A DNA stretch of 64,000 nucleotides from Nostocoides sp. (GTDB lineage Bacteria; Actinomycetota; Actinomycetes; Actinomycetales; Dermatophilaceae): contig JADJEA010000001.1 of the NCBI GenBank assembly GCA_016702415.1, positions 787,001 to 851,000 of the forward strand, in the 5' to 3' direction. Both the position numbers and the translations under genes were made by a program. This document shows, in pieces, positions 48,728 to 57,787 of the stretch (position 1 is the stretch's first letter; every line of letters begins with the position of its first letter). The notes beneath the pieces are model-generated. The model saw nothing but the letters and a program-made list of their open reading frames with translations, ran no database searches and was not told where the DNA came from.

Positions 48728-49778
48728 TCCGCCATCGCCTGTTGCAGCAGGGCGCTCGTCAGACCCGGCACCACGTGGCCGCCGCGGCCGACGACCGTGG
48801 GTGTGTCCAGGATGCTCGAGATCACGGCCTCCTCGCTCGCCTCGACCACCGCCTCGAAGAGCTCGTCGTGGGCGCTGCCGTGCAGCGGTGTCCTGGTGGA
48901 CCGTTCGCCCCGTGGTGCGGCCAGCGACGTGGACGCGGCCAGGAAGATCTCGCCCGAGCCATGGGTCGCCACGCTCCCGGTCCGCGCCAAGCCCAGCCCC
49001 ACCCGGCGGGCCAGTCGGGCACAGCCCGCGGCATCGACCGGGCATCAGTCAGCACGATGCCGATGCAGGAGCCCGCGTCCGGCGGAGTCGGCTCTGCCGG
49101 TGGGAGGGGAGCCGCTCGCCCACCGGGACCCCGGCCACGGTCAGCCGGTGACGGCTGCCGAAATTCGTGAGGAGCAGGACGCCGAGGGTGAACCCTCCGG
49201 ACAGCACGCGCGATGCCGTCCCGATGCCCCCCTTGAACTCGAAGCAGGACATCCCGGTGCCGGCTCCCACCGCCCCGAGGTCCGGTGGCGCGGGTGCCGC
49301 CGCGGAGGCGACGGCCGCGGCATACGCGCGGGCGACGTCGTCATGGCTCACCTGCATCCGCCGGGCGTCGTTGAGGTGCGAGTCGTCGCACTCCGCAACC
49401 ACGGGGATCACAACGTCCTCGGCGATGCCCGGGTCGCGCTCCAGCATGAGCTGACAGGCGGCGTCGTAGACCCGGCCGAGCTGCATGGTCGAGGTGAGGA
49501 AGATCGGCGACTCGAGCAGTCCCCACTCCCCGGCGCTGATGAAACCGGTGCACTCGCCGGCACCGTTGAGGATCGCTCCGCCCGCGGGCAGCGGCCGACG
49601 GTAGGGGGCCGCGCTGGGGAGAACGACCGTCACACCGGTGCGCGCGACCCCCGTCCGAGCGGGGATCGGGCTCGTCACGGCATACGGTGGCATGCCCTAC
49701 CCCGACACCGGGCACATCGAGAATGGACCCCGTGGGGCCACTCGGCAGCCGACCGAAGCGCAGTCCCTCGCGTGCCAT
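48724..49778 (-). pseudogene. DmpA-type aminopeptidase (S58), frameshifted
   Basis: N-terminal-nucleophile-like peptidase of about 350 residues that releases N-terminal residues from peptides and self-cleaves between Gly and Ser. ATG 49778 gives MAREGLRFGRLPSGPTGSIL, DVPGVGVGHATV. Then TGVTVVLPSAAPYRRPLPAG, NGAGECTGFISAGEWGLLES, the core GAVGAGTGMSCFEFKGGIGT and, near 49,065, DAGSCIGIVLTDA, whose Gly-Ser is the expected cleavage and nucleophile site. The C-terminus is FLAASTSLAAPRGERST and VISSILDTPTVVGRGGHVV. Frame changes near 49,690, 49,100 and 49,015. It adjoins a peptide transporter and an oligopeptidase. Confidence 0.85.
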
Positions 49779-49788
49779 GATGACCAGC

Positions 49789-50860
49789 ATGCCTGACGGC
49801 TCACTCGCCCGCCTCGTCGTCGTCACGGACCCGGCGACCCGGGCCCATCGGCCCGGAGCGGAGATCTGGCTCGGGGTGCGCACCCCCGGCACGGAGGTGC
49901 CCGCTCGGGTCGACGCCATCTTGGACGTGCTGACCGCGGCCGGCGCGCAGGTGCAGGCACCCGAGCGTGACCCCAACGACCTCCTGCTGCGGATCCACTC
50001 TCGCGAGCTGCTGGACTGGCTGGCGTCGGCTGCCGAGCGCTGGGAGACCGGTGGCTATGTCGAGGCCGTCGGCCAGGACCGGGTGGTTCCCTATGTCTTC
50101 CCCACTGCCGCCATGCTCCAGGGGCTGCCTCTTCGACCGGCTGCGGCCACCCACGCCGAAGCCGGCCGGTTCTTGCTACGACACGATGACCCTCGTCGGT
50201 CCGGGGACGTGGGAGGCGGCGCTGGCCTCGGCTGCCACCGCCGCCACCGCCGCGCGACTGGCCCTCGCCGGCCGCCCGGCATACGCCCTGTCGAGACCGC
50301 CCGGGCACCACGCCACCCGCGACGGGTTCGGCGGCTCGTGCTATCTCAACAATGCCGGGGTGGCGGCGACGGCGATGCGCGAGGCCGGCCTGGAGCGGGT
50401 CGCGATCATCGACATCGACGCCCACCACGGCAATGGCACCCAGGCGATCTTCTACGACCGCGCCGACGTCTTCTACGGTTCGGTGCATGTCGACCCGGGC
50501 CGCGGGTGGTTCCCGCACTTCATGGGGTTCGCCGACGAGGTGGGGAGTGGCGCTGGCGAGGGCTGGAACCGGAACCTTCCGCTGCCGCCGGGGTCCGGCG
50601 ACGACGCCTTTCTTGCCGGGGTCGCCGAGCTGTGTGCACAGGCGTCCGCGCTGGGGGTCCAGGCTCTGGTGGTCTCCCTCGGTGTCGACGCCGCCGAGCT
50701 GGACCCGGAGAGCCCCCTGCGGGTGAGCCGCGGCGGTTTCTCGGCCGCTGGGCGCCTGCTCGCCGAGATGGGGCTGCCGACGGCTCTGGTGCAGGAGGGC
50801 GGCTACCACCTGGAGATCCTCGGCCTGCTGGTGGCTGACGTCCTCGGCGGCTTCGGGTAG
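49789..50860 (+). pseudogene. Histone-deacetylase-like amidohydrolase (AcuC type), one frameshift
   Basis: Zn-dependent deacetylase-family protein of about 356 residues acting on acetylated or acylated amines; bacterial members act on acetylated proteins, acetylpolyamines or acetyl-CoA synthetase. ATG 49789 begins MPDGSLARLVVVTDPATRAH. A one-base change near 50,165 shifts the frame (AGRF, then CYDTMTLVGPGTWEAALASA). The active site is clear: SRPPGHHATRDGFGGSCYLNN (tandem His) in pieces, IIDIDAHHGNGTQ (metal Asp and His), FYGSVHVDPGRGWFPH and LQEGGYH-type end VQEGGYHLEILG. The 3' half has a degraded second copy at 38.9-39.4 kb. Start codons of this and the divergent peptidase are only about 10 bases apart. 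Confidence 0.87.
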
Positions 50861-50900
50861 GGCGGGTAGCGCGGGTGCACGAAGTGCTACATTTGCGCAC

Positions 50901-51161
50901 ATGCCGACCATCGCCGCCCGCGACCTGCGCAATCACACCGCGACAGTGCTCGATGGCGTGCGCCGCGGCGAGGTCTATGTCGTGACGTCGCGGGGTGAGC
51001 CGGTCGCGGAGCTGCGTCGACCAGCCCGGCGGCGGCGTGACTCCATCCCGCGGGAGGAGGTGCTGGCCCTCCTGAGCCGACAGAGATCCGACCCGACGCT
51101 CGCCGCCGACATGGCGTGGATCAGCGAAGGCGGGACCGATGACCTCGACGCCCTCGGCTGA
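50901..51161 (+). CDS. Phd/YefM-type antitoxin
   Basis: Intact antitoxin of 86 residues. MPTIAARDLRNHTATVLDGV is the Phd-fold N-terminus, followed by RRGEVYVVTSRGEPVAEL, the typical strand-loop-strand, and a C-terminal toxin-binding tail rich in Arg, Asp and Trp (SRQRSDPTLAADMAWISEGG). It starts 40 bases after the amidohydrolase and its end overlaps the toxin gene by 23 bases. A damaged second copy lies at about 39.5-39.76 kb. Confidence 0.9.
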   Translation: MPTIAARDLRNHTATVLDGVRRGEVYVVTSRGEPVAELRRPARRRRDSIPREEVLALLSRQRSDPTLAADMAWISEGGTDDLDALG

Positions 51162-51564
51162 CACACGTCCGGCCCGGGGTCTCCTCGACACCAGCGTCTG
51201 GATCGCCGCCGAAGTCGGCCGACCTGTTGACCACGACCGACTCCCCGCCGAGGCGCTCGTGTGCGTGGTCACCATCGCCGAGCTTCAGGCTGGGGTGCTG
51301 GCTGCCTCGGAGAGCACGTCCCGGGCGCGTCGGTTGGACACCCTTCAGACCGCGATGGATGTGGAGCCTCTCGCGGTTGACGTCCGGGCCGCCCAGATCT
51401 GGGCCGAGCTCCGCGTCCGGCTGCACGAGGCAGGGCGAGGCATCAATGTCAACGATCTCTGGATCGCCTCTGTGGCCATCGCCAACACAGTTCCCGTGGT
51501 GACGCAGGACGACGACTTCGACGTCCTCGCCGAGTTGGGGATGCTCCAGGTAGTCCGCGTCTGA
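51139..51564 (+). CDS. vapC: PIN-domain toxin (VapC), intact
   Basis: PIN ribonuclease of 141 residues with all metal-binding acids: LLDTSVWIAAE (first Asp), VVTIAELQAGVLAA (Glu), NVNDLWIASVAIAN (Asp) and VVTQDDDFDVLA. The gene overlaps the Phd-type antitoxin by 23 bases, so the two are translationally coupled. It may start slightly downstream of ATG 51139, since the first dozen residues are not conserved. Its 5' half is duplicated, in damaged form, at 39.75-39.96 kb inside the histidine kinase gene. Confidence 0.9.
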   Translation: MTSTPSADTRPARGLLDTSVWIAAEVGRPVDHDRLPAEALVCVVTIAELQAGVLAASESTSRARRLDTLQTAMDVEPLAVDVRAAQIWAELRVRLHEAGRGINVNDLWIASVAIANTVPVVTQDDDFDVLAELGMLQVVRV

Positions 51565-51664
51565 GCCACGATCACGCGCGCTCGTGGCGGGTGTCGGTGT
51601 CGGGTGCGACACTCTCGGTGAGCGCACGGCATACGGCCGTCCGCCGGAGACGAAGGGGTGCCCC

Positions 51665-52458
51665 GTGTCCGTCAGCTTCCACGGTATGCCGTGCTGGTAC
51701 GAACTCACGACGAGTGACCTTGCTGCCGCCGAGCAGTTCTACGGCGCGGTGGTCGGGTGGTCGGTCGCCGACTCCGGCATGCCGGGGATGACCTATCACC
51801 TCGCCAGCGCCGCGGACGGCGTGATGGTGGCGGGGATGTCCGCCGGTATGCCGGGGGAGGACGGGCAAACGCCGTGCCCGAAGTGGCTGGTCTACTTCGC
51901 CTGCGACGACTGCGATGAGACCGCAGCCGCAGCGAGCGCCGCTGGCGGTGGCGTTGACAGCCCGCCGATGGATATCCCCGGGACGGGGCGCTTCGCCATC
52001 TGCGCCGACCCGCAGGGGGCAGCCTTTGGTCTCCTCCAGCCGCTACCGATGGAGGACGAGCCCGCTAGCCGGGCGTTCGACCAGGAGGCCGACGGCCATG
52101 CCGCGTGGCAAGAGCTGATGACCTCGGATCCGGTTGCCGGAGTTGAGTTCTACGTCGGCCTGCTCGGGTGGGGCCGGGGGGAGAGTATGCCAATGGGCGA
52201 GATGGGCGACTACCAACTCGTCCAGCGCTCGGGCCAGGACATCGGTGGCGCCTCAGGCTGGGCGGGGGCACCCCGGAGGGGGCGTGGATGCCGTACTTCG
52301 CCGTGCCGTCGGTTCAACGCGCCACGGCGGCGATCTCTGAGAGCGGGGGATCGGTGCACCACGGCCCGGCGGAGGTCCCCGGTGGCGCCCACATTGCCAT
52401 CGCGCACGACCCCCAGGGTGCATGGTTCGGAGTCTTCGGCCCGCTCGGCGCCAGCTGA
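51665..52458 (+). pseudogene. Two-domain VOC-family (glyoxalase-like) protein, one frameshift
   Basis: About 264 residues containing two vicinal-oxygen-chelate units: GMPCWYELTTSDLAAAEQFY to GRFAICADPQGAAFGLLQPL (first half) and HAAWQELMTSDPVAGVEFYV to IAIAHDPQGAWFGVFGPLG (second half). The frame changes once near 52,258. GTG 51665 starts it. Similar proteins occur in actinobacteria as antibiotic- or bleomycin-resistance-like or hydroxylase-like proteins, without a firm function. The GTATGCC word appears three times in its first 200 bases and just upstream. Confidence 0.82.
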
Positions 52459-52560
52459 CGCCCAGACCGACCCGAGCGCGGAGGTCGGGTACTCGCGCCA
52501 CCGATGCGGCCGACCGCCTTGACACGCGCTGTAGTCACGAACGGCCCCAGCCGCTGTCGA

Positions 52561-52728
52561 TCAGGTCGTCCCCTGGACGACGGCCAGGACGTCGCTCTCC
52601 ACTCCCGGTGAGGGTGCGTTCGGGGTGTGGAAGGCGGCATACGAGATGGTCGGCACCGTCTCGAGCCGTCGGCTGGCGACGAGAGAATCGAGCGCCGCGC
52701 GCTGGGTCGCGGTGAACTCGCTCACCAT
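52561..52728 (-). CDS. Small protein overlapping a nucleotidyltransferase gene
   Basis: A 55-residue protein, MVSEFTATQRAALDSLVASR to DVLAVVQGTT, intact in one frame. ATG 52728 overlaps the stop of the nucleotidyltransferase-like gene upstream, so the two are coupled. It may be a truncated HEPN-like partner, but it is too short to call. Unknown function. Confidence 0.5.
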   Translation of the reverse strand: MVSEFTATQRAALDSLVASRRLETVPTISYAAFHTPNAPSPGVESDVLAVVQGTT

Positions 52729-52925
52729 GGCAACTCACCGAAGAGCAGGACGGTAGGGCTCGCGCGCACTTGGGTGAGGAAGCCCGAGTCCGCCGCTGCT
52801 TCCTCAGGGGTGAGGATCGTGGGGTTGATCGGTCGGCCCACCTGGGCCTGCACCTGGTCACAGGCGTCGTGGATCTCGTCAACGTCGGGCATGCCGATGA
52901 TCATGATGTCGACGATGCAAGTCGA
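52722..52925 (-). CDS. Nucleotidyltransferase C-terminal fragment (MNT-like)
   Basis: Minus-strand sequence reads CIVDIMIIGMPDVDEIHDAC and DQVQAQVGRPINPTILTPEE, ending SPTVLLFGELPW. The (V)DIMIIG strand and GRPINPTILT are typical of the C-terminal part of MNT-type nucleotidyltransferase-domain proteins, often fused to an ArsR/MarR-like winged helix. The 5' part, including the GSxxxGD motif, is not visible upstream of about 52,930, where the AlbA_2 gene ends, so this is a remnant or its start is obscured by indels. Confidence 0.5.
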   Translation of the reverse strand, partial: STCIVDIMIIGMPDVDEIHDACDQVQAQVGRPINPTILTPEEAAADSGFLTQVRASPTVLLFGELPW

Positions 52926-53995
52926 CGGGCTGGTGTTTCCGCAGGTCAGGGCGGGGTCTGCTGCTCTTGCCGACGACCAGCGAAGATCTCGATCAAGTAA
53001 CCGAGGACCTCAACGGGTCAGCCCAGAACGGGACGTATCGCATGGCCTTGGGTCCGGCCGCCGGGTCGTACGCCGCGATAAGACCGGCATCGAGAGCATC
53101 TCGGAGCAACCTTGATGCCTGAGCACTGTTCTGACCCGAGATCCCGAAGCGTCCCTGATCGTCGTGTTCGTCGTGTGCTGGCGGTTCACGTACTGAAGGC
53201 ACGCGTGTTGATAGACCGCCCGCATACGTTCCGAGCGGTCCATCTCCCGTAGGGGGCGTGGCGCAAACAGCACCACCCGTGTGTGTGCTTCGGATACCTC
53301 TACGAGCGGTGGGGGGAGTTGATGAAGCTCGATCTCGAATGCAACCTTGTCCCAGCCGCTCCCTCGTTCTTCGCACACGCCCATCTGCCGCATGCGCGCG
53401 CGAGCCGCTCGTCCGGGACTGGGGTGGGGAATCGATGAACCGGTCGGGGTCGATCAGAGGTTTCCCGGGATTGGTCAGTTCGATGCGGTCAGCGAAAATC
53501 TCGACGGTGGGGCCGGTGCCGGAGATCCGCAGGTCTTGGTGGATCAGGGAGTTGGCGAGCAACTCTCGGGTGGCCAACTCCAGATACAAGGTGTCCGCTG
53601 TGCGAAGCGCGCCCTTGACCACCTCGTTCTCAGGCAGAAGGTCGGCGACGTATCCGTAGAGTCCGGCGAAGCCGGCCGCGTAGCCGCGTTGCCCCTCCTG
53701 TTCACGGATCGTTCGCACCCTCGACACTCCGTCGTAGAGGATGACTCTTGGTGCCTTGCGAGCGAGCCCAGGAAACTGACGTAGGTCTCGAGCGAACAGC
53801 AGGGCGCCAAGGTTGGTGATCGACCACCCGGACGCCAAGTCGTGGCGGAGGAAGCCTTCCCCTTCCAGGGCCTCGATGATCAGTGAGCGGTTCTCGGGTA
53901 GGGGGCTACGTCTCAGATGGAAATAGGCGGGATAGTCGAGAAGCTCACTGATCTGCTCGACCGCGAGGTGGTCCTTCGCTGGACTCTTCTCAAAG

Positions 53996-55419
53996 GGCTC
54001 ATCCCAATTGAGGGTGTAGTCGTGGGCGGAATCCGCCGGCTTCTAGGAGGCAGCGGGCGATGTAGTTGGTGAGGTTGCGGAACCCGAGGGCGGTGCCGCG
54101 CAGGTGTTCCAGGCGGCCGTTGATCGCCTCTGTGGGTCCGTTGCTGGTGCGGGGGCGGTCGAAGTAGGCCAGCACGTCCTCGGCACGGCGGGCCAGGGTC
54201 CGACCGAGCTTGCGGACCTCGGTCAGCTCGGTGGGGACGCCATCGCGTAGGCTGTCGATGACCGATTGCATGAGGTGTTTGCCGTGTCGGGGGTCGGGGT
54301 CGCGGTAGGCGGTGATGATCCGCTGGTAGGCACCCCAGGTGGCCTCCACCTCGGCGTGCTCGTCGGCAGTGAACAGCACGGTCAGTCGTTCGCGTTGCCG
54401 GTCGGTCAGTAGCGCCTCGCCGGGTGCAGGGTTCGCCGGGCCTGGTACAGGGGATCCCCTCGTCGGCCGCGGTGGCCCAGAGTGGCCTGCTGGATGCGTT
54501 GCCGGCACTTCTCCAGTCCCTCGCCGGCCAGGCGGACCACGTGGAAGGGATCCATCACGCAGGCCGCGTTGGGCAGCTCCTCGGAGGCCGCGGTCTTGAA
54601 CCCGGTGAACCCGTCCATCGCGACCACCTCCACCCGCGTGCGCCAGGGGTCGTCGCGGCCGGCGAGCCAGGTCTTGAACACCGTCTTGGAACGGCCTTCG
54701 ACCATGTCCAACAACCGTGCCGGGCCGGTCCGGTCGCGGACCGGGGTCAGGTCGATGATCACGGTGACGTACTTGTCACCGGCACGGGTGTGCCGCCAAC
54801 AATGCTCATCCACCCCGATCACCGTGACCCCGTCAAAGCGGTGCTCGTCGTCGAACAGCAGCCGCTTGCCCTCGGCGAGCACCGCGGCGTTGGCGGTGTC
54901 CCAGGCCACCGCCAACCCGGCCGCGACCCGGGACATGCTCAAGTGCCCGACCACGATCGCCTCCAAGGCCCAGCGCAGCCCGCGGCGGGAGACCTTCGCG
55001 CGGGGCTCGGCCGCTTTGCTGGTGTCCTGACGCCACCCCGGGCGCAGCCAGTACACCGGTACCGGCGCACCGTCACCTCCAACGTCGTCGGGCGCCACCC
55101 GAACGGCTCGTGCGCCAACCGCCGCACCACGCTGTCGCGAGCCACCCCCTGGCAGCCACACTCCCGGCACCAGTCATCGGGCTCCGACCACCCTGCAGGC
55201 CAACACCGCCCGCTCAGGGCTCAGCCGTTGACCAGTGACAACCAAACCGAGCTCATCCACGCGGCAGAACGTGGTCAGATCAGGGCAGTCGAAGGTAGGT
55301 TCAGACACGTCGAGGTCTTCCTGATCGAAGGCGTAGGAACCTCCATCATCGGAAGACCTCGACCCCCACCCCGGCAGCGACGCGCCTCCCCCTACCTACA
55401 CCCCCGATTGGGAAGAGCC
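53996..55419 (-). mobile_element. ISL3-family insertion sequence, complete
   Basis: A 1,424-base element with imperfect terminal inverted repeats of about 25 bases, GGCTCATCCCAATTGAGGG on the left against GGCTCTTCCCAATCGGGGG read inward from the right. It is flanked by a direct repeat of the target: CTCAAAG (53989-53995) and CTCAAAGG (55420-55427). ISL3 elements make 8-bp duplications; the left copy is one base short at a G-run, consistent with an indel. It carries one transposase gene on the minus strand and lies inside the AlbA_2 gene. Confidence 0.92.
53999..55308 (-). pseudogene. ISL3-family transposase, frameshifted
   Basis: DDE transposase of about 435 residues. GTG 55308 starts MSEPTFDCPDLTTFCRVDEL; a frame change near 55,170 leads into the zinc-finger region DDWCRECGCQG and VARDSVVRRLAHEPFGWRP. 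The catalytic core reads FDGVTVIGVDEHCWRHTRAG, VEVVAMDGFTGFKTAA, NAACVMDPFHVVRLAG and, after another change near 54,440, TSNGPTEAINGRLEHLRGTA and LTNYIARCLLEAGGF. The stop codon lies within the terminal inverted repeat. Two to three frameshifts disable it as read, possibly sequencing errors. Confidence 0.88.
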
Positions 55420-56040
55420 CTCAAAGGCCTCGTTGTCGAGGAGTCGCCACAGTCGTCTCTCATGTTCGGGGTGGTCCTTGAGTTTCCTTCTTGTAAGAAC
55501 CCACCCGTATGTACTCGGTGTCGCGAAAGCGGATCGGACGGTCCCGGGGCGGCTCAATCTCTAGCACCACGATTCGATGACCGGAGTAGTCAAGTTCGGA
55601 GAAGGCGAAGTAGGTCTGCGGCTGAAGCTGGCGAATCAGGTGGTTCTGCAACTCCTCCTTGCCCACCTTCTGCGCCTCAGGGTGCACCGTGGTGCCGACG
55701 ACAACGTGGTCGGAATCCCGCACCCCCCAAATGAGGTAGGCGCGACGCCTGCCCTCAAGGGCGGCCGCGTTTCCGAGCGCGGAGATGTACTGCCCGATCT
55801 CGTCCGGATCGTCGTTGTTCTCCTTGAACTCGATCCACTCGGTCTCTCGGTCCAAGGCAAGGATTCGATCTACTGTCTCGTGAAGATCGGTGTCCCGTTG
55901 GTCCTGTGCCACGCGCCAATCTTGCCCGATGGCGTGGCTGCGGTGTCGCTCCGAGGCCCGACCTAGTGCTGATTCGGGCGACGCCGCCTGCCTTGCGCTC
56001 GGGTCTTGGTAGCACTAGTTATGCCCCAGTTGTGCCCGGA

Positions 56041-56090
56041 GGGCTGAGAAACAGAGGACCCTGACCACGTTTCTGCAGGTCAGAGCCCAT
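56041..56090 (-). terminator. Possible terminator after tRNA-Pro
   Basis: gggctgagaaac...gtttctgcaggtcagagccc forms an imperfect stem just downstream of tRNA-Pro on the minus strand. Confidence 0.4.
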
Positions 56091-56098
56091 ATCTCAGA

Positions 56099-56175
<77 letters not shown>

Positions 56176-56267
56176 TGGCTCCCGTGAGGGGCTCACGGAA
56201 CGTCGCCATCCAGGGGACGGCGACGCCACAGGATAACGCAGACGCGAGCGGGCGCAGAAATCGGCGG

Positions 56268-57200
56268 TCAGGCGCGGGGGGTGAGGGTGATCAGGCTGGC
56301 CTCCGGTCGGCAGGCGAAGCGCACGGGCGCGAAGGGGGAGGTCCCCAGACCCGCCGACACGTGGAGGTATGCCGATCCCTCCGGTGCGTTCTCCGACGGG
56401 ATCCCGTTCGCACCTGGCCACCACCGCGACACCCCCTTCGCGCGCCGGCGGTCCAGGTCGCAGTTGGTCACGAGGGCACCGAATCCGGGCACGCAGAGCT
56501 GGCCACCGTGGGTGTGGCCGGCGATGATCGCATCGACGCCATCGGCTGCCATCGCGTCGAGGACCCGGGTGTAGGGGGCGTGGCAGACCCCGAGAAAGAC
56601 GTCGGTGCCGGGGGCGCGGGGGCCGGAGACATCGGCATACCGGTCGTAATCGAGGTGGGGGTCGTCCACTCCGACGAACTCGACATCGACACCGGCGATG
56701 GTCATCTGCGCCCGGGCGTTGTCGAGATCGAGCCAACCGGCCTCGGTGAACGCGGCGACGAGCTTGTCGGTGGGCAGGGGGACGTGGTCGTGGAGGGGAA
56801 CCCGGGCGTCGTCACGCAGGTAGCGAGCGGGATTCTTCACCCGCGGCGCGAAATAGTCGTTTGACCCGAGGGCGAACACGCCGGGGAATTCCATCAGCGG
56901 TTCGAGGGCGCGGACAGCGGTCGGGACGGCGTCGAGGTGGGCGAGGTTGTCGCCGGTGTTGATGACCAGATCGGGTGTGTATGCCGCCAGCTTGCGCACC
57001 CAGTCGACCTTGCGTCGCTGCCAGGGCACCAGATGCATATCGGTCAGCTGGACCACCCGAATCGGGCGGGCCCCGACCGGCAGGATCGGCAGGTCGAAAC
57101 GGCGGACGACGAAGAGATTGCGCTCGATGAGCGAGGCGTACCCGAGCCCGGCGACACCGAGGCCGCCGAGGGTCAGCGCGGCGCGGGTCACAGGATGCAT
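56268..57200 (-). CDS. Membrane-anchored metallophosphoesterase
   Basis: Calcineurin-like phosphoesterase of 310 residues. ATG 57200 starts MHPVTRAALTLGGLGVAGLG, an N-terminal anchor. Metal-binding motifs in order: VVQLTDMHL (about 50-57), LVINTGDNLA (81-90), ALGSNDYF, CHAPYTR and the double-His IIAGHTHGGQL (about 224). This is the UDP-2,3-diacylglucosamine hydrolase/YkuE-like group seen beside ponA in actinobacteria. The substrate is unknown. Divergent from yqeY with about 73 bases between starts. Confidence 0.9.
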   Translation of the reverse strand: MHPVTRAALTLGGLGVAGLGYASLIERNLFVVRRFDLPILPVGARPIRVVQLTDMHLVPWQRRKVDWVRKLAAYTPDLVINTGDNLAHLDAVPTAVRALEPLMEFPGVFALGSNDYFAPRVKNPARYLRDDARVPLHDHVPLPTDKLVAAFTEAGWLDLDNARAQMTIAGVDVEFVGVDDPHLDYDRYADVSGPRAPGTDVFLGVCHAPYTRVLDAMAADGVDAIIAGHTHGGQLCVPGFGALVTNCDLDRRRAKGVSRWWPGANGIPSENAPEGSAYLHVSAGLGTSPFAPVRFACRPEASLITLTPRA

Positions 57201-57273
57201 CCGCCCAGTCTCCCAGACGGTCCCGAATCCGCCGTCCAGAACTCGGTTGCGGCCGGCTGAGAGACTGGAACGC

Positions 57274-57729
57274 ATGAGCGTGACCAAGAGAAGTCTCCAG
57301 GCCGACCTCACCGACGCCATGCGTGCGCAGGACAAGGTCCGCGCGGCGACGCTGCGGATGGCCTTGACCGCGATCACGGTCGAGGAGGCCGCCGGGACCC
57401 ACCACGACCTCTCCAGCGACGAGGTCCTCAAGGTGCTCGCCAAAGAGGCCAAGAAGCGTCGCGAGTCCGCGCAGGCGTATGCCGCGGCCGGCCGCCCGGA
57501 ATTGGTCGCCACCGAGGAGGCCGAACTCGCCGTCCTGGAGACCTATCTGCCGACCCAGCTCGACGACAGGGCGATCGAGGCCATCGTTGCCGAGGTGATC
57601 GACCAGACCGGTGCCAGCGGGCTCGCCCAGATGGGCACCGTCATGAAGGCGGTTCAGGCGAAGGTCGCCGGGCGCGCGGACGGCGGCCGGGTCGCGGCGA
57701 TGGTCAAGAGGGCTCTGGCCTCGCGATAG
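57274..57729 (+). CDS. GatB/YqeY-domain protein
   Basis: Helical protein of 151 residues, MSVTKRSLQADLTDAMRAQD, with KVRAATLRMALTAI, VLAKEAKKRRESAQAYAAAG, AVLETYLPTQL and the C-terminal GTVMKAVQAKVAGRADGGRV. This is the GatB/YqeY fold related to the tail domain of amidotransferase subunit GatB, thought to bind tRNA. ATG 57274 has only a weak GGA upstream. It ends at a clear terminator. Confidence 0.92.
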   Translation: MSVTKRSLQADLTDAMRAQDKVRAATLRMALTAITVEEAAGTHHDLSSDEVLKVLAKEAKKRRESAQAYAAAGRPELVATEEAELAVLETYLPTQLDDRAIEAIVAEVIDQTGASGLAQMGTVMKAVQAKVAGRADGGRVAAMVKRALASR

Positions 57730-57735
57730 GAATTC

Positions 57736-57765
57736 GGGAGTTCGGCCACGATCGGCCGAACTCCC
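57736..57765. terminator. Bidirectional terminator hairpin
   Basis: gggagttcggcc (57736-57747) pairs perfectly with ggccgaactccc (57754-57765) around a 6-base loop, between the convergent yqeY and penicillin-binding protein genes. Confidence 0.85.
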
Positions 57766-57787
57766 TACCGGGTCGCGCCGGCGCGGA

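Larger units (their letters stand above)
52993..55912 (-). pseudogene. AlbA_2 (Schlafen-like) / RecG-related ATP-binding protein, interrupted by an IS
   Basis: GTG 55912 starts MAQDQRDTDLHETVDRILAL, then the AlbA_2 domain: EWIEFKENNDDPDEIGQYIS, LGNAAALEGRRRAYLIWGVR, GTTVHPEAQKVG and RIVVLEIEPPRDRPIRF. The gene breaks at 55,420 after WRLLDNEAFE and resumes at 53,995 with KSPAKDHLAVEQISELLDYP; joining the two restores the frame. The 3' part has SITNLGALLFARDL, RVILYDGV, TRELLANSLIHQDL and EIFADRIELTNPGKPL (the HATPase_c_4 region), then a damaged winged-helix end. Several indels occur in the 3' part. Family members are found in stress, phage-defence and regulator contexts; function here is unknown and surely lost while interrupted. 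Confidence 0.85.

Noticed and set aside
17044..53990. Genuine mass pseudogenisation, as in a reduced symbiont genome
   Set aside because: No gene has lost a domain, shifts are single-base and compensating in places, and both flanks are clean; sequencing indels explain it better.
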